A DNA stretch of 64,000 nt from Parvibaculum sp. (GTDB lineage Bacteria; Pseudomonadota; Alphaproteobacteria; Parvibaculales; Parvibaculaceae). The DNA lies in contig NZ_JAUSBV010000005.1 of the NCBI RefSeq assembly GCF_030651915.1, positions 1-64,000 of the forward strand. The letters run 5' to 3'. The notes beneath the pieces are model-generated. The model was given only the letters and a program-made list of their open reading frames with translations. It made no database searches and was not told the origin of the DNA. Each line of letters begins with the position of its first letter. The first letter of the stretch is position 1. The translations under genes were made by a program, and so were the position numbers. Shown here one piece after another: positions 26,872 through 34,454 of the stretch.

Positions 26872-27159
26872 TCAGGCGTTCCCGGATTTTGCGCCGCGCG
26901 CGACGAAGAAATTGTAGATCGGTACGAAGATCACCGCGACGTACCAGCCGAAGACGAATACCCATACAAGGCCGATGAAGAAGCTCGGCCATGTGATCCA
27001 GGTGAAACCGGGCAACAAATCGGACAGGAGCCGGTGCATGCCGGGGTCCGACACCAGAAGGCCGAAGAGCACGCACAGAATGTAGGTAACGACGAGGAAC
27101 GTCCCGAGGGTCATTCCCAACGGAACAATTGCCATACGTCCTGTCTTGTCCATAGCCAT
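26872..27159 (-). CDS. small two-helix membrane protein, DUF5676-like
   Basis: This 95-residue protein has two transmembrane helices (about 13-35 and 55-85). The second carries TWPSFFIGLVWVFVFGWYVA and ends in YNFF, the pattern of DUF5676-type proteins that occur in heavy-metal clusters. Its function is unknown, possibly an accessory of the adjacent P-ATPase. The ATG at 27159 has the ribosome binding site AAAGGGAGA. It is followed by the ATPase start within 3 bp. Confidence 0.72.
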   Translation of the reverse strand: MAMDKTGRMAIVPLGMTLGTFLVVTYILCVLFGLLVSDPGMHRLLSDLLPGFTWITWPSFFIGLVWVFVFGWYVAVIFVPIYNFFVARGAKSGNA

Positions 27160-27226
27160 TCTCCCTTTGTCTCGACACCATCGATATTGCGCCGGCCCTG
27201 AACGGGCCTCTTTCAAGCCTGAAACC

Positions 27227-27796
27227 TCAGCCCACGACGATCCGGCCTTTCATGCCGACTTCGGAATGACCGATCAGGTTGCAGGAAAATTCGAAGGTTC
27301 CCGCCCTGGTGAATGTCCAGACAAGCTCCTTCGTCTCGCCGGCATCGAGCGTGAGGGTGTTGCCGGCAGGGGCGTGCATCGCCGCATGTTCCGGCGCGGC
27401 CGGATCCATTCCCATCTCGATCATGTGCCTCATCATCTTGCGCGCCGTTTCCTGATAGGCCGTGTCGCCGATCGTGAATTCATGCGGCTGCTCGCCATTG
27501 TTGACGACCACGAAACGCACCGTCTCGCCGACATTGAAACTCAGCCCGGTTGTGCCGAACCTGATATCGGCGGCTTCGATCTCGACGGTCCTTGTGGCTT
27601 TCGCCGCGTCGCCCTTGTGGCCGAAGGCCGAGGTATCGGCCATCTGCCGGTCCATCTCCGCCATCATGCCCGTCATATCGTCCGCCATGCCCGGCATCGA
27701 TCCATGGTCGTGACCTTCCCCGGCGGCGACGGCCGGGCCCGCCAACAGACCGAGGGCCACCGCCATCAAGAACGATTTCCGGATTGCGTGTTTCAT
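27227..27796 (-). CDS. periplasmic cupredoxin-domain protein
   Basis: This 189-residue protein has a signal peptide (about 1-24, ending PAVAA) and a Met/His-rich linker (GHDHGSMPGMADDM). The plastocyanin-like domain has type I copper ligands His in QPHEF, then Cys, His and Met in FSCNLIGHSEVGM. It likely binds or shuttles copper in the periplasm. It lies between copB and the DUF5676-like gene in the copper operon. Related proteins are annotated as CopC/plastocyanin-like or copper tolerance proteins; redox activity is inferred. Confidence 0.88.
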   Translation of the reverse strand: MKHAIRKSFLMAVALGLLAGPAVAAGEGHDHGSMPGMADDMTGMMAEMDRQMADTSAFGHKGDAAKATRTVEIEAADIRFGTTGLSFNVGETVRFVVVNNGEQPHEFTIGDTAYQETARKMMRHMIEMGMDPAAPEHAAMHAPAGNTLTLDAGETKELVWTFTRAGTFEFSCNLIGHSEVGMKGRIVVG

Positions 27797-27831
27797 TTTT
27801 CACAGCTCCTTGAGGTTTGAATGATGCGCCG

Positions 27832-28542
27832 TCAAAACCAGGCCCTGACGCCGACGCGCAATGTCGTGTCCTCGACATCGCCGCCGGCGGCGCGGGTGAA
27901 CGATGCCGTCTCGCCAAGATCGCGCTCCCAGACGAGGTCGATGTAAGGCGCGAATTTCCGCACCACTTCGTAGCGAAGCTGAAGGCCCGCCTCGATGCTG
28001 CTGAAGCCGGCGCCGATCCCGCGCTCGGGGACGTCCTGCGCGAAGAGGTTCAGCTCGACATGCGGTTCGGCGATCAGCTTCTGCGTGACCGGAAGATCGA
28101 AGCTCTGTTCGAAGCGCGCCGACAGATCGCCTTCCGTCGAGAGGAAAGCGGTCGCTTCCGTTTCGAAGAAGTAAGGCGCGAGGCCGACGGCGCCGGCGGC
28201 GAGATATGTTTCGCCGCGCGGCGCGAAATCCTGCCGGACGCCGATGAGCAGGTCCCAGAAGGGATGGACATTCCGGCCGTAGAAGAGCTGGGCTTCCGCT
28301 TCCTCGAAATCGCCATCGGCAATCTCGCCCTCCGACCTTATCCAGAGGCGCTCGACATCGCCGCCGACCCAGCCATCGAGGTTCCAGTTCCACAAGCCGT
28401 CATGCGCATCGGCATAATCGGCCTCCAGCTTGATCATGTTGAAAAGACCGGGGCCGTGATCGTCCGGCACCGGTTCCTGCGCACGGGACGCCGAGGCGAT
28501 GCCGACAACGAGGAGGAGAGCGAGCGCAAGGGTGTTTTTCAT
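27832..28542 (-). CDS. copB: copper resistance outer-membrane protein CopB
   Basis: This 236-residue protein has a signal peptide (about 1-22) followed by alternating beta strands typical of an outer-membrane barrel (DGLWNWNLDGWVGGD, EAQLFYGRNV, DLLIGVRQDF, ending RVGVRAWF with a terminal Phe). It lacks the long Met-rich N-terminal region of Pseudomonas CopB. The ATG at 28542 shares its A with the TGA of copA, so translation is coupled; a GTG directly before is an alternative. It is thought to bind or sequester copper at the outer membrane. Confidence 0.9.
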   Translation of the reverse strand: MKNTLALALLLVVGIASASRAQEPVPDDHGPGLFNMIKLEADYADAHDGLWNWNLDGWVGGDVERLWIRSEGEIADGDFEEAEAQLFYGRNVHPFWDLLIGVRQDFAPRGETYLAAGAVGLAPYFFETEATAFLSTEGDLSARFEQSFDLPVTQKLIAEPHVELNLFAQDVPERGIGAGFSSIEAGLQLRYEVVRKFAPYIDLVWERDLGETASFTRAAGGDVEDTTLRVGVRAWF

Positions 28543-30341
28543 CACATGCCTCCATGCCCGGCATGCGACCCATGCGCCGCACCGTCTTTCGTGACGCCAA
28601 TCGGCACCACCGCGCCATCCGGCGTGATTGCACTATCGGCCGTCTCCGGCGGTTCGACGATGAAGGTCGTCATCATGCCCGACACCATGTGATAGAGCAG
28701 GTGGCAATGAAGCGGCCAGCCGCCGACCTCGCGCGCGGTCAATACGACGGACACGGACTGCCCCGGCGGCACGATGACCGTGTCTTTCAAGGGCCGGCGA
28801 TCCTTGCTGCCGGTTTCGAGCTCGAAGAACATGCCGTGCAAATGCATCGGATGCGCCATCATCGTTTCGTTGACGAAGGTGAGACGAACGCGCTCGCCAT
28901 AGCGCACGCGGACCGGCCGGGCCTCGACGAAGCGCGCATCGTCGAGCGTCCAGACATAACGTTCCATGTTGCCGGTGAGGCGCATTTCGATGGTGCGGGT
29001 CGGCTCGCTGTTGTCGGCGTTCGGGCGCAGGGCGCGCAGGTCGCTGTAGGCCAGTACCTTTGCGCCTGGCGGAAAGCCTGAGGCCCAGCCGACCGGCCGG
29101 CTTTCAGGCGCGTCCGCCTCCATGGCGTTGCCCGCGGCGGCGTGCCCCATCGCACTGTGGTCCATGGTGCTGTGATCCATGGTGCCGGGATCCGGGGCGC
29201 CGGAATCCATCGCTTCCATGTCGTGCCCCTCATGCGCCATACCCATATCGGCCATGCCGAGCAGCGCACGCGGCCGCCGCTCCGGGATCGGTCCCGCCTC
29301 GCCTTCCGAGGTCGCCAGCGTCGCGCGCGCATAGCCCGCGCGGTCGATCGACTCGGCAAAGAGCGTGTAAGGCATGTCTTCCTTCGGCTCGACGATGACG
29401 TCGTAACGCTCGGCGACACCCATCCTGAGTTCGTCGACGGGCACCGGGTTCACATCATTGCCGTCCGCCGCGACGACGGTCATTTTGAGGCCCGGAATCC
29501 GCACGTCGAAAAGCGTCATCGCGGCGCCGTTGATCAGGCGCAGGCGAATGCGTTCGCCCTTGCGAAAGAGAAAGGTCTCGTTCCGTTCGGGCGTCTTGCC
29601 GTTGACGAGGAAAGCGTAACCGGTGACGTCCGCGAGATCGGTCGGGTCCATGCGCATGGCGCCCCAGTCGAGACGATCCTGGACGGCGGCGCCGACGCCC
29701 TCCTCGCCGACATCGGCAAAGAAGTCGAGCAGCGTGCGCTTGTTGTAGTTGTAGTAGCCCGGATCGGCCTTGAGATTGCGCAGGACGCGATCGGAATCCT
29801 CGGGCGTGGCGTCGCCGAGAAGCACGACGTAGTCGCGGTCCGCGCTGAAGGGCGTGGGCTTTGCCGGTTCGATGACGATCGCGCCGAGCACCGTCTGATC
29901 CTGCGTGCCCGAATGGCTGTGATACCAGTAGGTGCCGCTCTGGCGGATGGGGAAGGTGTAGGTGTAGGAGGCGCCGGGCGCGATCCCCATGAAGCCGTTG
30001 AAACCCGGGGAGCCGTCCATGATGCCGGGCAGAAGGATGCCGTGCCAGTGGACCGATGTCGCTTCATCGGTCTTGTTGGCGACCGTGATCGTCGCGTCCT
30101 CGCCTTCGCGGAGGCGCAAGGTCGGCCCCGGAACGCCGCCATCGATCACCATTTTCTCGACCATGCGGCCGCCGACCTCAAGTCGCGCCGTGTCGACGGT
30201 CAGGTGGTATTCACCGGCGACAGCCGGCGCGGCGCCGGGCAGCGCCCAGAGCAGCGCGGCGCCGAGGATTGCACTTGTCCGTCCACGCATGAAACGCGCA
30301 GGGCCGGGGAAAATTTTCGGAAACATCGTGAAGCACTCCAT
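28542..30341 (-). CDS. copA: multicopper oxidase CopA (copper resistance)
   Basis: This 599-residue protein has a signal peptide (about 18-45). Three cupredoxin domains carry all copper motifs: HWHG, WYHSHSG, HPMHLHG and HCHLLYHM near the C-terminus. A Met/His-rich insert (DHSTMDHSAMGH and flanking residues, about 365-410) is typical of copper-inducible oxidases. It oxidises Cu(I) in the periplasm. No clear twin-Arg motif is seen. Start is the ATG at 30341, with 30326 possible. It overlaps copB at the stop. Confidence 0.93.
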   Translation of the reverse strand: MECFTMFPKIFPGPARFMRGRTSAILGAALLWALPGAAPAVAGEYHLTVDTARLEVGGRMVEKMVIDGGVPGPTLRLREGEDATITVANKTDEATSVHWHGILLPGIMDGSPGFNGFMGIAPGASYTYTFPIRQSGTYWYHSHSGTQDQTVLGAIVIEPAKPTPFSADRDYVVLLGDATPEDSDRVLRNLKADPGYYNYNKRTLLDFFADVGEEGVGAAVQDRLDWGAMRMDPTDLADVTGYAFLVNGKTPERNETFLFRKGERIRLRLINGAAMTLFDVRIPGLKMTVVAADGNDVNPVPVDELRMGVAERYDVIVEPKEDMPYTLFAESIDRAGYARATLATSEGEAGPIPERRPRALLGMADMGMAHEGHDMEAMDSGAPDPGTMDHSTMDHSAMGHAAAGNAMEADAPESRPVGWASGFPPGAKVLAYSDLRALRPNADNSEPTRTIEMRLTGNMERYVWTLDDARFVEARPVRVRYGERVRLTFVNETMMAHPMHLHGMFFELETGSKDRRPLKDTVIVPPGQSVSVVLTAREVGGWPLHCHLLYHMVSGMMTTFIVEPPETADSAITPDGAVVPIGVTKDGAAHGSHAGHGGM

Positions 30342-30391
30342 TCAATGGCAAAAAGGACGCGCGGGGCGCCCCGTTCCAGAGAATGGAGGCT

Positions 30392-30814
30392 CTAGATCAG
30401 CAGACGCCCGGTGCGGGCGAAGGCTTCGGCATAGCTGTGGAGGGAATGCGTTCGTCGGTCCGGCGGCCCGCGGGAGGTGAAGGCGCCGGCGGGCATCGCG
30501 AAAGCCCGCGCGGCCGGTGCCGGCAATACGACGTTTTTCGACAGCGGATCGGGCAGCGCCGCCAGGGCGGGCAGCAGCGCCGGGGACGAGATCGCGATGG
30601 CGCAGGCGGTTTTGTCGCCAAGGCATCCTTCGGCGGAGACGCCGTCGGGCTGCCCGTGCGCCCCGTGTGCAACAGCTTCATCGTGACTGTGAGACGCGGA
30701 CGCCGCATTTGCCGGCGCGGCGTTGGCCGGGGACGCGGGCCAGCAATGACCGAGCGCGACGAAGACCACGCTCAGGACGTACAAAGCCGATATATGGGCC
30801 CGGAACCGTTTCAT
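30392..30814 (-). CDS. exported small protein leading the copper operon (DUF2946-like)
   Basis: This 140-residue protein has a signal peptide (about 1-32). A His-rich patch SHSHDEAVAHGAHG follows, then two cysteines (EGCLGDKTAC) and a C-terminus GPPDRRTHSLH. This layout resembles small DUF2946-type proteins ahead of copper genes. A periplasmic copper-binding role is inferred from the His/Cys content and position. It is the first gene behind the CueR-type promoter, and its ATG coincides with the predicted transcription start, so translation may be leaderless. Confidence 0.7.
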   Translation of the reverse strand: MKRFRAHISALYVLSVVFVALGHCWPASPANAAPANAASASHSHDEAVAHGAHGQPDGVSAEGCLGDKTACAIAISSPALLPALAALPDPLSKNVVLPAPAARAFAMPAGAFTSRGPPDRRTHSLHSYAEAFARTGRLLI

Positions 30815-30820
30815 CTTTTT

Positions 30821-30851
30821 ATAATGCGACCTTCCACCATGGGAAGGTCAA
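30821..30851 (-). promoter_or_regulatory. CueR/MerR-type copper-responsive promoter
   Basis: On the minus strand, -35 TTGACC (30846-30851) and -10 CATTAT (30821-30826) are separated by 19 bp, the overlong spacer typical of MerR-family promoters. A perfect dyad with arms GACCTTCC and GGAAGGTC, six bases apart (30828-30849), matches the CueR operator. It lies just past the stop of the upstream flavoprotein gene. No MerR-family gene is in the window. Confidence 0.85.
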
Positions 30852-30854
30852 GCA

Positions 30855-32063
30855 TCAAATTGCGACGGTTGTGCTTCGGAGGGCTGACGCCGCCGCGAAG
30901 GCCGACGACCAGGCCCATTGGAAGTTGAAGCCGCCGAGATGGCCGGTGACGTCGAGGGCTTCGCCGATGAAATAAAGGCCGGGGACGGTTTTTGCTTCCA
31001 TCGTCTTTGAGGAGAGATCGCGCGTGTCGATGCCGCCGGCGGTGACTTCGGCGGTGCGGTAGCCTTCGGTGCCGGCGGGGGTGAGGCGCCAGTCGTTGAC
31101 GCTGTCGGCCAGCGCGCGCAAGCGGGCATCCGAAATGTCGGCGAGGCGGCCGGTGACTTCGGCCTGTTCGCAGAGGCGATCGGCGAGGCGCTTCGGGACA
31201 AGGCGGGCCAGCGCGGTTTCGGCTTCCTGCTTTGGATGAGCGGCGCGTGCTTCCTTCAGCATACGGAAGACATCGGTGCCCGGCGCGAGGTCGATGGCGA
31301 TTTCCTGTCCGGGGCGCCAGCAGGACGAGATTTGCAGGATGGCGGGGCCCGACAGACCCTTGTGGGTGAAGAGCAGCGCCTCGGCGAAGCGCGCCTTGCC
31401 GCATGTGACAGTGGCATCGACGGCGACGCCGGCGAGGCCGTCGAGCGCGGCCTTCTGCGCGCCGTCGAAGGTGAAGGGGACCAGGGCGGCGCGCGGCTCG
31501 ACGACGCGAAGCCCGAATTGCCGGGCGATGTCGTAGGCAAAGCCGGTGGCGCCGATTTTCGGGATCGATAACCCGCCGGTTGCGACGACGAGGCTTGTGC
31601 AGGCAAGCACGCCCTCGCCTGTCGTCACACGGAAGCCGGTTCCGTCTCTTTCGACGGCGGTGATTTTCGTCTGTAGACGGACGGCGGCGCCGGCGGCGGC
31701 GCATTCGGTGAGCAGCATGTCGATGATCTGTTGCGAGGAACCGTCGCAGAAGAGCTGGCCCAGCGTCTTTTCGTGCCAGGCGATGTTGTGGGCTTCGACC
31801 TTCGCAATGAAATCATGTTGCGTGTAGGAGGCGAGCGCCGAGATGCAGAAGCGCGGATTTTCGGAGAGGAAGTTTTTCGGCGTCGTGTGGAGGTTGGTGA
31901 AGTTGCAGCGGCCGCCGCCGGAGATGCGGATTTTCTCGCCCGGCGTTCTGGCGTGATCGAGGACCAGGACCGAACGCCCGCGCCGGCCCGCTTCCGCGGC
32001 GCAGAAGAGCCCGGCGCCGCCCGCGCCGAGGATGATGACGTCGTGATGTTCGGGGGCGGTCAT
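30855..32063 (-). CDS. HI0933-type flavoprotein (BaiN/YhiN family NAD(P)/FAD oxidoreductase)
   Basis: This 402-residue protein has an N-terminal FAD-binding dinucleotide fold (ILGAGGAGLFCAAEAG) with the GEKIRISGGGRCNFTN motif characteristic of HI0933-like proteins. VVATGGLSIPKIGATG, LFTHKGLSGPAIL and the C-terminal GLYFIGEALDVTGHLGGFNFQWAW follow. The family is poorly characterised; one branch (BaiN) reduces bile acid intermediates, but that should not be transferred here. It is separated from the copper operon by its own promoter and shares only orientation. Confidence 0.87.
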   Translation of the reverse strand: MTAPEHHDVIILGAGGAGLFCAAEAGRRGRSVLVLDHARTPGEKIRISGGGRCNFTNLHTTPKNFLSENPRFCISALASYTQHDFIAKVEAHNIAWHEKTLGQLFCDGSSQQIIDMLLTECAAAGAAVRLQTKITAVERDGTGFRVTTGEGVLACTSLVVATGGLSIPKIGATGFAYDIARQFGLRVVEPRAALVPFTFDGAQKAALDGLAGVAVDATVTCGKARFAEALLFTHKGLSGPAILQISSCWRPGQEIAIDLAPGTDVFRMLKEARAAHPKQEAETALARLVPKRLADRLCEQAEVTGRLADISDARLRALADSVNDWRLTPAGTEGYRTAEVTAGGIDTRDLSSKTMEAKTVPGLYFIGEALDVTGHLGGFNFQWAWSSAFAAASALRSTTVAI

Positions 32064-32421
32064 GCGGGGGTCCTGGTTGGTGTGGAAGGAGGGAGCGCGT
32101 ATTCCGGCCCTTCGCTTGCGCTTCGGGCGTTCGAGGCTCGAAAAGGTCCAGCGGACCTTTTCGTTCGCTGGCGCGAACCGCCTCTCACCCCCCGCCCCGA
32201 AAAATTCTACGAATTTTTCGACCCTCCCCCCAGGGGAGGGTGGGAAGCTGGGGTTGGCCTTCGGGCACCGTTCCGGATCGCATCCCTTTCAAATAGAAAC
32301 AACGCCGTCATTGCGAGCGCAGCGAAGCAATCCAGAAGCGGCAGGTGCCGAGATTGCCGCTTCTGGATTGCTTCGTCGCTTCGCTCCTCGCAATGACGAT
32401 TCAGATTAAATCTGGAACGCG
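32064..32421. repeat. intergenic region with three perfect or near-perfect hairpins
   Basis: CGAAAAGGTCC-AGC-GGACCTTTTCG (32139-32163) and CGAAAAATTC-TAC-GAATTTTTCG (32198-32220) are perfect short-loop hairpins. A larger inverted repeat (32306-32398) has arms starting CGTCATTGCGAG and ending CTCGCAATGACG, the ends of a repeat very common in bacterial intergenic DNA. No gene is seen. The large unit may be a MITE-like or REP-like element. Confidence 0.7.
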
Positions 32422-33550
32422 CTACTCGATATCCTCGACTTCCGCCGTCGTGCCCTTGACGCGGGCGGCAAGGGCGGCGGCCATGAAGGGGTCGAGGTCG
32501 CCGCCGAGGACGCCGTCGGGGTCGGAGGTTTCGACGCCGGTGCGCAGGTCCTTCACCATCTGATAGGGCTGCAAGACGTAAGAGCGGATCTGGTGGCCCC
32601 AGCCGATATCGGTCTTGCCGGCGGCTTGCGCGGCGGCGGCGTCTTCGCGCTTCTGCAATTCGGCTTCGTAGAGGCGGGCGCGCAGCATGTCCCAGGCGGT
32701 GGCGCGGTTCTTGTGTTGCGAGCGCTCGTTCTGGCAGGCGACGACGATGCCCGTGGGCAAGTGGGTGATGCGCACGGCGCTGTCGGTCGTGTTGACGTGC
32801 TGGCCGCCGGCACCGGAGGAGCGATAGGTGTCGATGCGAACATCGGCCTCGCTGACCTCGATGTTGATCCTGTCGTCGACCACCGGATAGACCCAGACGG
32901 AAGAGAAGCTCGTGTGGCGACGGGCGGCGCTGTCATAGGGCGAGATGCGGACGAGGCGGTGGACGCCCGATTCCGTCTTCAGCCAGCCGAAGGCGTTGTG
33001 ACCCTTGACGACGATGGTGGCCGATTTGATGCCGGCCTCTTCGCCGTCATGACGCTCGATCAGCTCGACCTTGTAGCCCTTGCGCTCGGCCCAGCGCGTG
33101 TACATGCGGAGCAGCATCTGCGCCCAGTCCTGGCTTTCGGTGCCGCCGGCGCCGGCATGGACTTCGAGATAGGTGTCGTTGGCATCGGCCTCGCCGGCCA
33201 GCAGCGTTTCAAGCTCGGCTTCGTCGGTTTCAAGCTTCAGCGCCTTCAGCGCCTGCTCGGCTTCGCTGACGATGTCGGCATCGCCTTCCGCCTCGCCCAT
33301 TTCGATCAGTTCGAGATTGTCGGCAAGCCCGGCCTCGAAGCCGCGCAGACGGGCGATCGCCTCTTCCAGCCGCGTACGTTCGCGCATCAGGTTCTGCGCG
33401 TTTTCGGGGTCGTTCCAGAGATCGGGGTCTTCGGCCTTGGCCGTCAGTTCGTCATAGCGACGCAGCGCTGCATCCCAGTCAAAGATGCCTCCTCAGCAGC
33501 GCGAGCGACTGCTTGATTTCATCGGCCAGGGTCTGGGTTTCGGCGCGCAT
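32422..33550 (-). CDS. prfB: peptide chain release factor 2, with programmed +1 frameshift
   Basis: The first 23 codons run from the ATG at 33550 to CTT at 33482-33484, then an in-frame TGA. Reading continues after a +1 shift as Asp-Trp-Asp to the stop at 32422, giving 375 residues. The peptidyl-hydrolysis motif [10 protein letters not shown] is present, and the stop-recognition tripeptide reads SPY where E. coli has SPF. RF2 releases peptides at UGA and UAA. It is followed downstream by repeat-rich intergenic DNA. Confidence 0.95.
33479..33493 (-). promoter_or_regulatory. prfB: prfB programmed frameshift site
   Basis: On the minus strand the SD-like AGGAGG (33488-33493) lies three bases before CTT TGA C, the classical RF2 autoregulatory slippery stop. 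When RF2 is scarce, ribosomes pause at UGA and slip +1 to make full-length RF2. Confidence 0.93.
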
Positions 33551-33650
33551 GGGATTTTTTCCGGTGCCTCGATTGGAGGCGGAAAATAGGGGGTTGGGGC
33601 GTGGGTGTAAAGGGTTTGGCGGCGCGGGCTGCGTCGAAGGCTGTTTTTTG

Positions 33651-33755
33651 CACGCGGAGACGCGGAGGCGCGGAGAAGGAAGAATTGGTCACGCGAAGGC
33701 GCGAAGACGCGAAGAAGGAAGAAGGGTTCACGCAGAGGCGCAGAGACGCAGAGGT
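33651..33755. repeat. 39-bp tandem repeat, about 2.7 copies
   Basis: Units start CACGCGGAGACGCGG (33651), CACGCGAAGGCGCGA (33690) and CACGCAGAGGCGCAG (33729), exactly 39 bp apart. The third is incomplete after about 27 bp. In translation it gives a 13-residue period on the minus strand, but no gene is credible there. The diverged units suggest an old minisatellite. Confidence 0.75.
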
Positions 33756-33797
33756 TCAGAACATGCGGGTAAGGCACTGCGTCGCCCCGACCGGATG

Positions 33798-33826
33798 TGT
33801 CATCCCGGCGCAAGCCGGGATCCATG
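33798..33826 (+). repeat. TGTCATCCCGGC hairpin repeat
   Basis: TGTCAT precedes CCCGGC-GCAA-GCCGGG (33804-33819), followed by ATCCATGG. It is related to the hairpins at 22654 and 22768, so at least three copies are dispersed in the window. Confidence 0.6.
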
Positions 33827-33979
33827 GGCGCATCCGCAGCGATGAAGGAGAAGGTTTTCTGGCGCTTCCACCTTCGCTCCTAGCGGAGCTTCGGTGGACA
33901 GGTCGCGCCGGAAGACTCTTCGCGCCGCAGGCGCAGTCATTGAGACAATATAGGCACGGCCGGCCTCAAGGGCACGGCA

Positions 33980-34005
33980 CCTCTGCGTCTCTGCGCCTCT
34001 GCGTG
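33980..34005 (-). repeat. inverted copy of the 39-bp repeat core
   Basis: These 26 bases (CCTCTGCGTCTCTG...) are the exact reverse complement of 33729-33754, 225 bp away. Together they bracket the TGTCAT hairpin at 33798 and could form a long stem or mark the ends of a small element. The whole stretch 33551-34097 otherwise shows no gene. Confidence 0.7.
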
Positions 34006-34097
34006 CCCATTCCAAAAGCACGTAGCGCACTGAAGCTGCAACTGGCCTCAGTACAAGCCGCCGGTACCGGCGCTTGCGAAGGCATGGCCCTCGGGCC

Positions 34098-34439
34098 TTA
34101 CCTTTGGAAATACGCGCGGATGACCTGAAAGTCGTCCCGGCTCATCTCGACCCCGAATGCCGGTATCTTGCCGGGACTGCCACGCACCTGCCTGGCCTCT
34201 TCGGGGGACACGGCGGCGTCGATGAAGAGCACGGCAAGCGTCGAGTCGAAACGAAGGATCTCCACCCTGTATTTCGACAGATCGAGGCCGGCGCGCTCGA
34301 ATTCCGGCATCGCCACCTGCAAGGCGCGCACGCCTTCAGCCGAAACCAGTTCGGTTTGCGCTTCAAGGTCGCGCGCGAATGAGAGGCTGTGCGGGAGAAA
34401 GATGGAAAGGCCGAGCAAGAAAGCGAAAAGACCTCTCAT
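34098..34439 (-). CDS. small secreted hypothetical protein
   Basis: This 113-residue protein has a signal peptide (about 1-22, MRGLFAFLLGLSIFLPHSLS). A small globular domain follows, with strands such as YRVEILRF and TLAVLFIDA, a Pro/Glu-Ala-Arg helix and the ending DDFQVIRAYFQR. I do not recognise the family. It starts 15 bp after the PBP1A stop on the same strand, so it is probably co-transcribed and may act in the envelope. Confidence 0.7.
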   Translation of the reverse strand: MRGLFAFLLGLSIFLPHSLSFARDLEAQTELVSAEGVRALQVAMPEFERAGLDLSKYRVEILRFDSTLAVLFIDAAVSPEEARQVRGSPGKIPAFGVEMSRDDFQVIRAYFQR

Positions 34440-34454
34440 CGTCGTGCTGCCATC

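Noticed and set aside
33651-33755. CRISPR-like repeat array
   Set aside because: Repeats are contiguous and 39 bp long with no unique spacers, so it is a minisatellite.
33493-33825. 110-residue minus-strand frame over the 39-bp repeats
   Set aside because: The 13-residue periodic Arg/Leu/Phe/Ser pattern comes from the DNA repeat; there is no start signal, and the frame runs into prfB.
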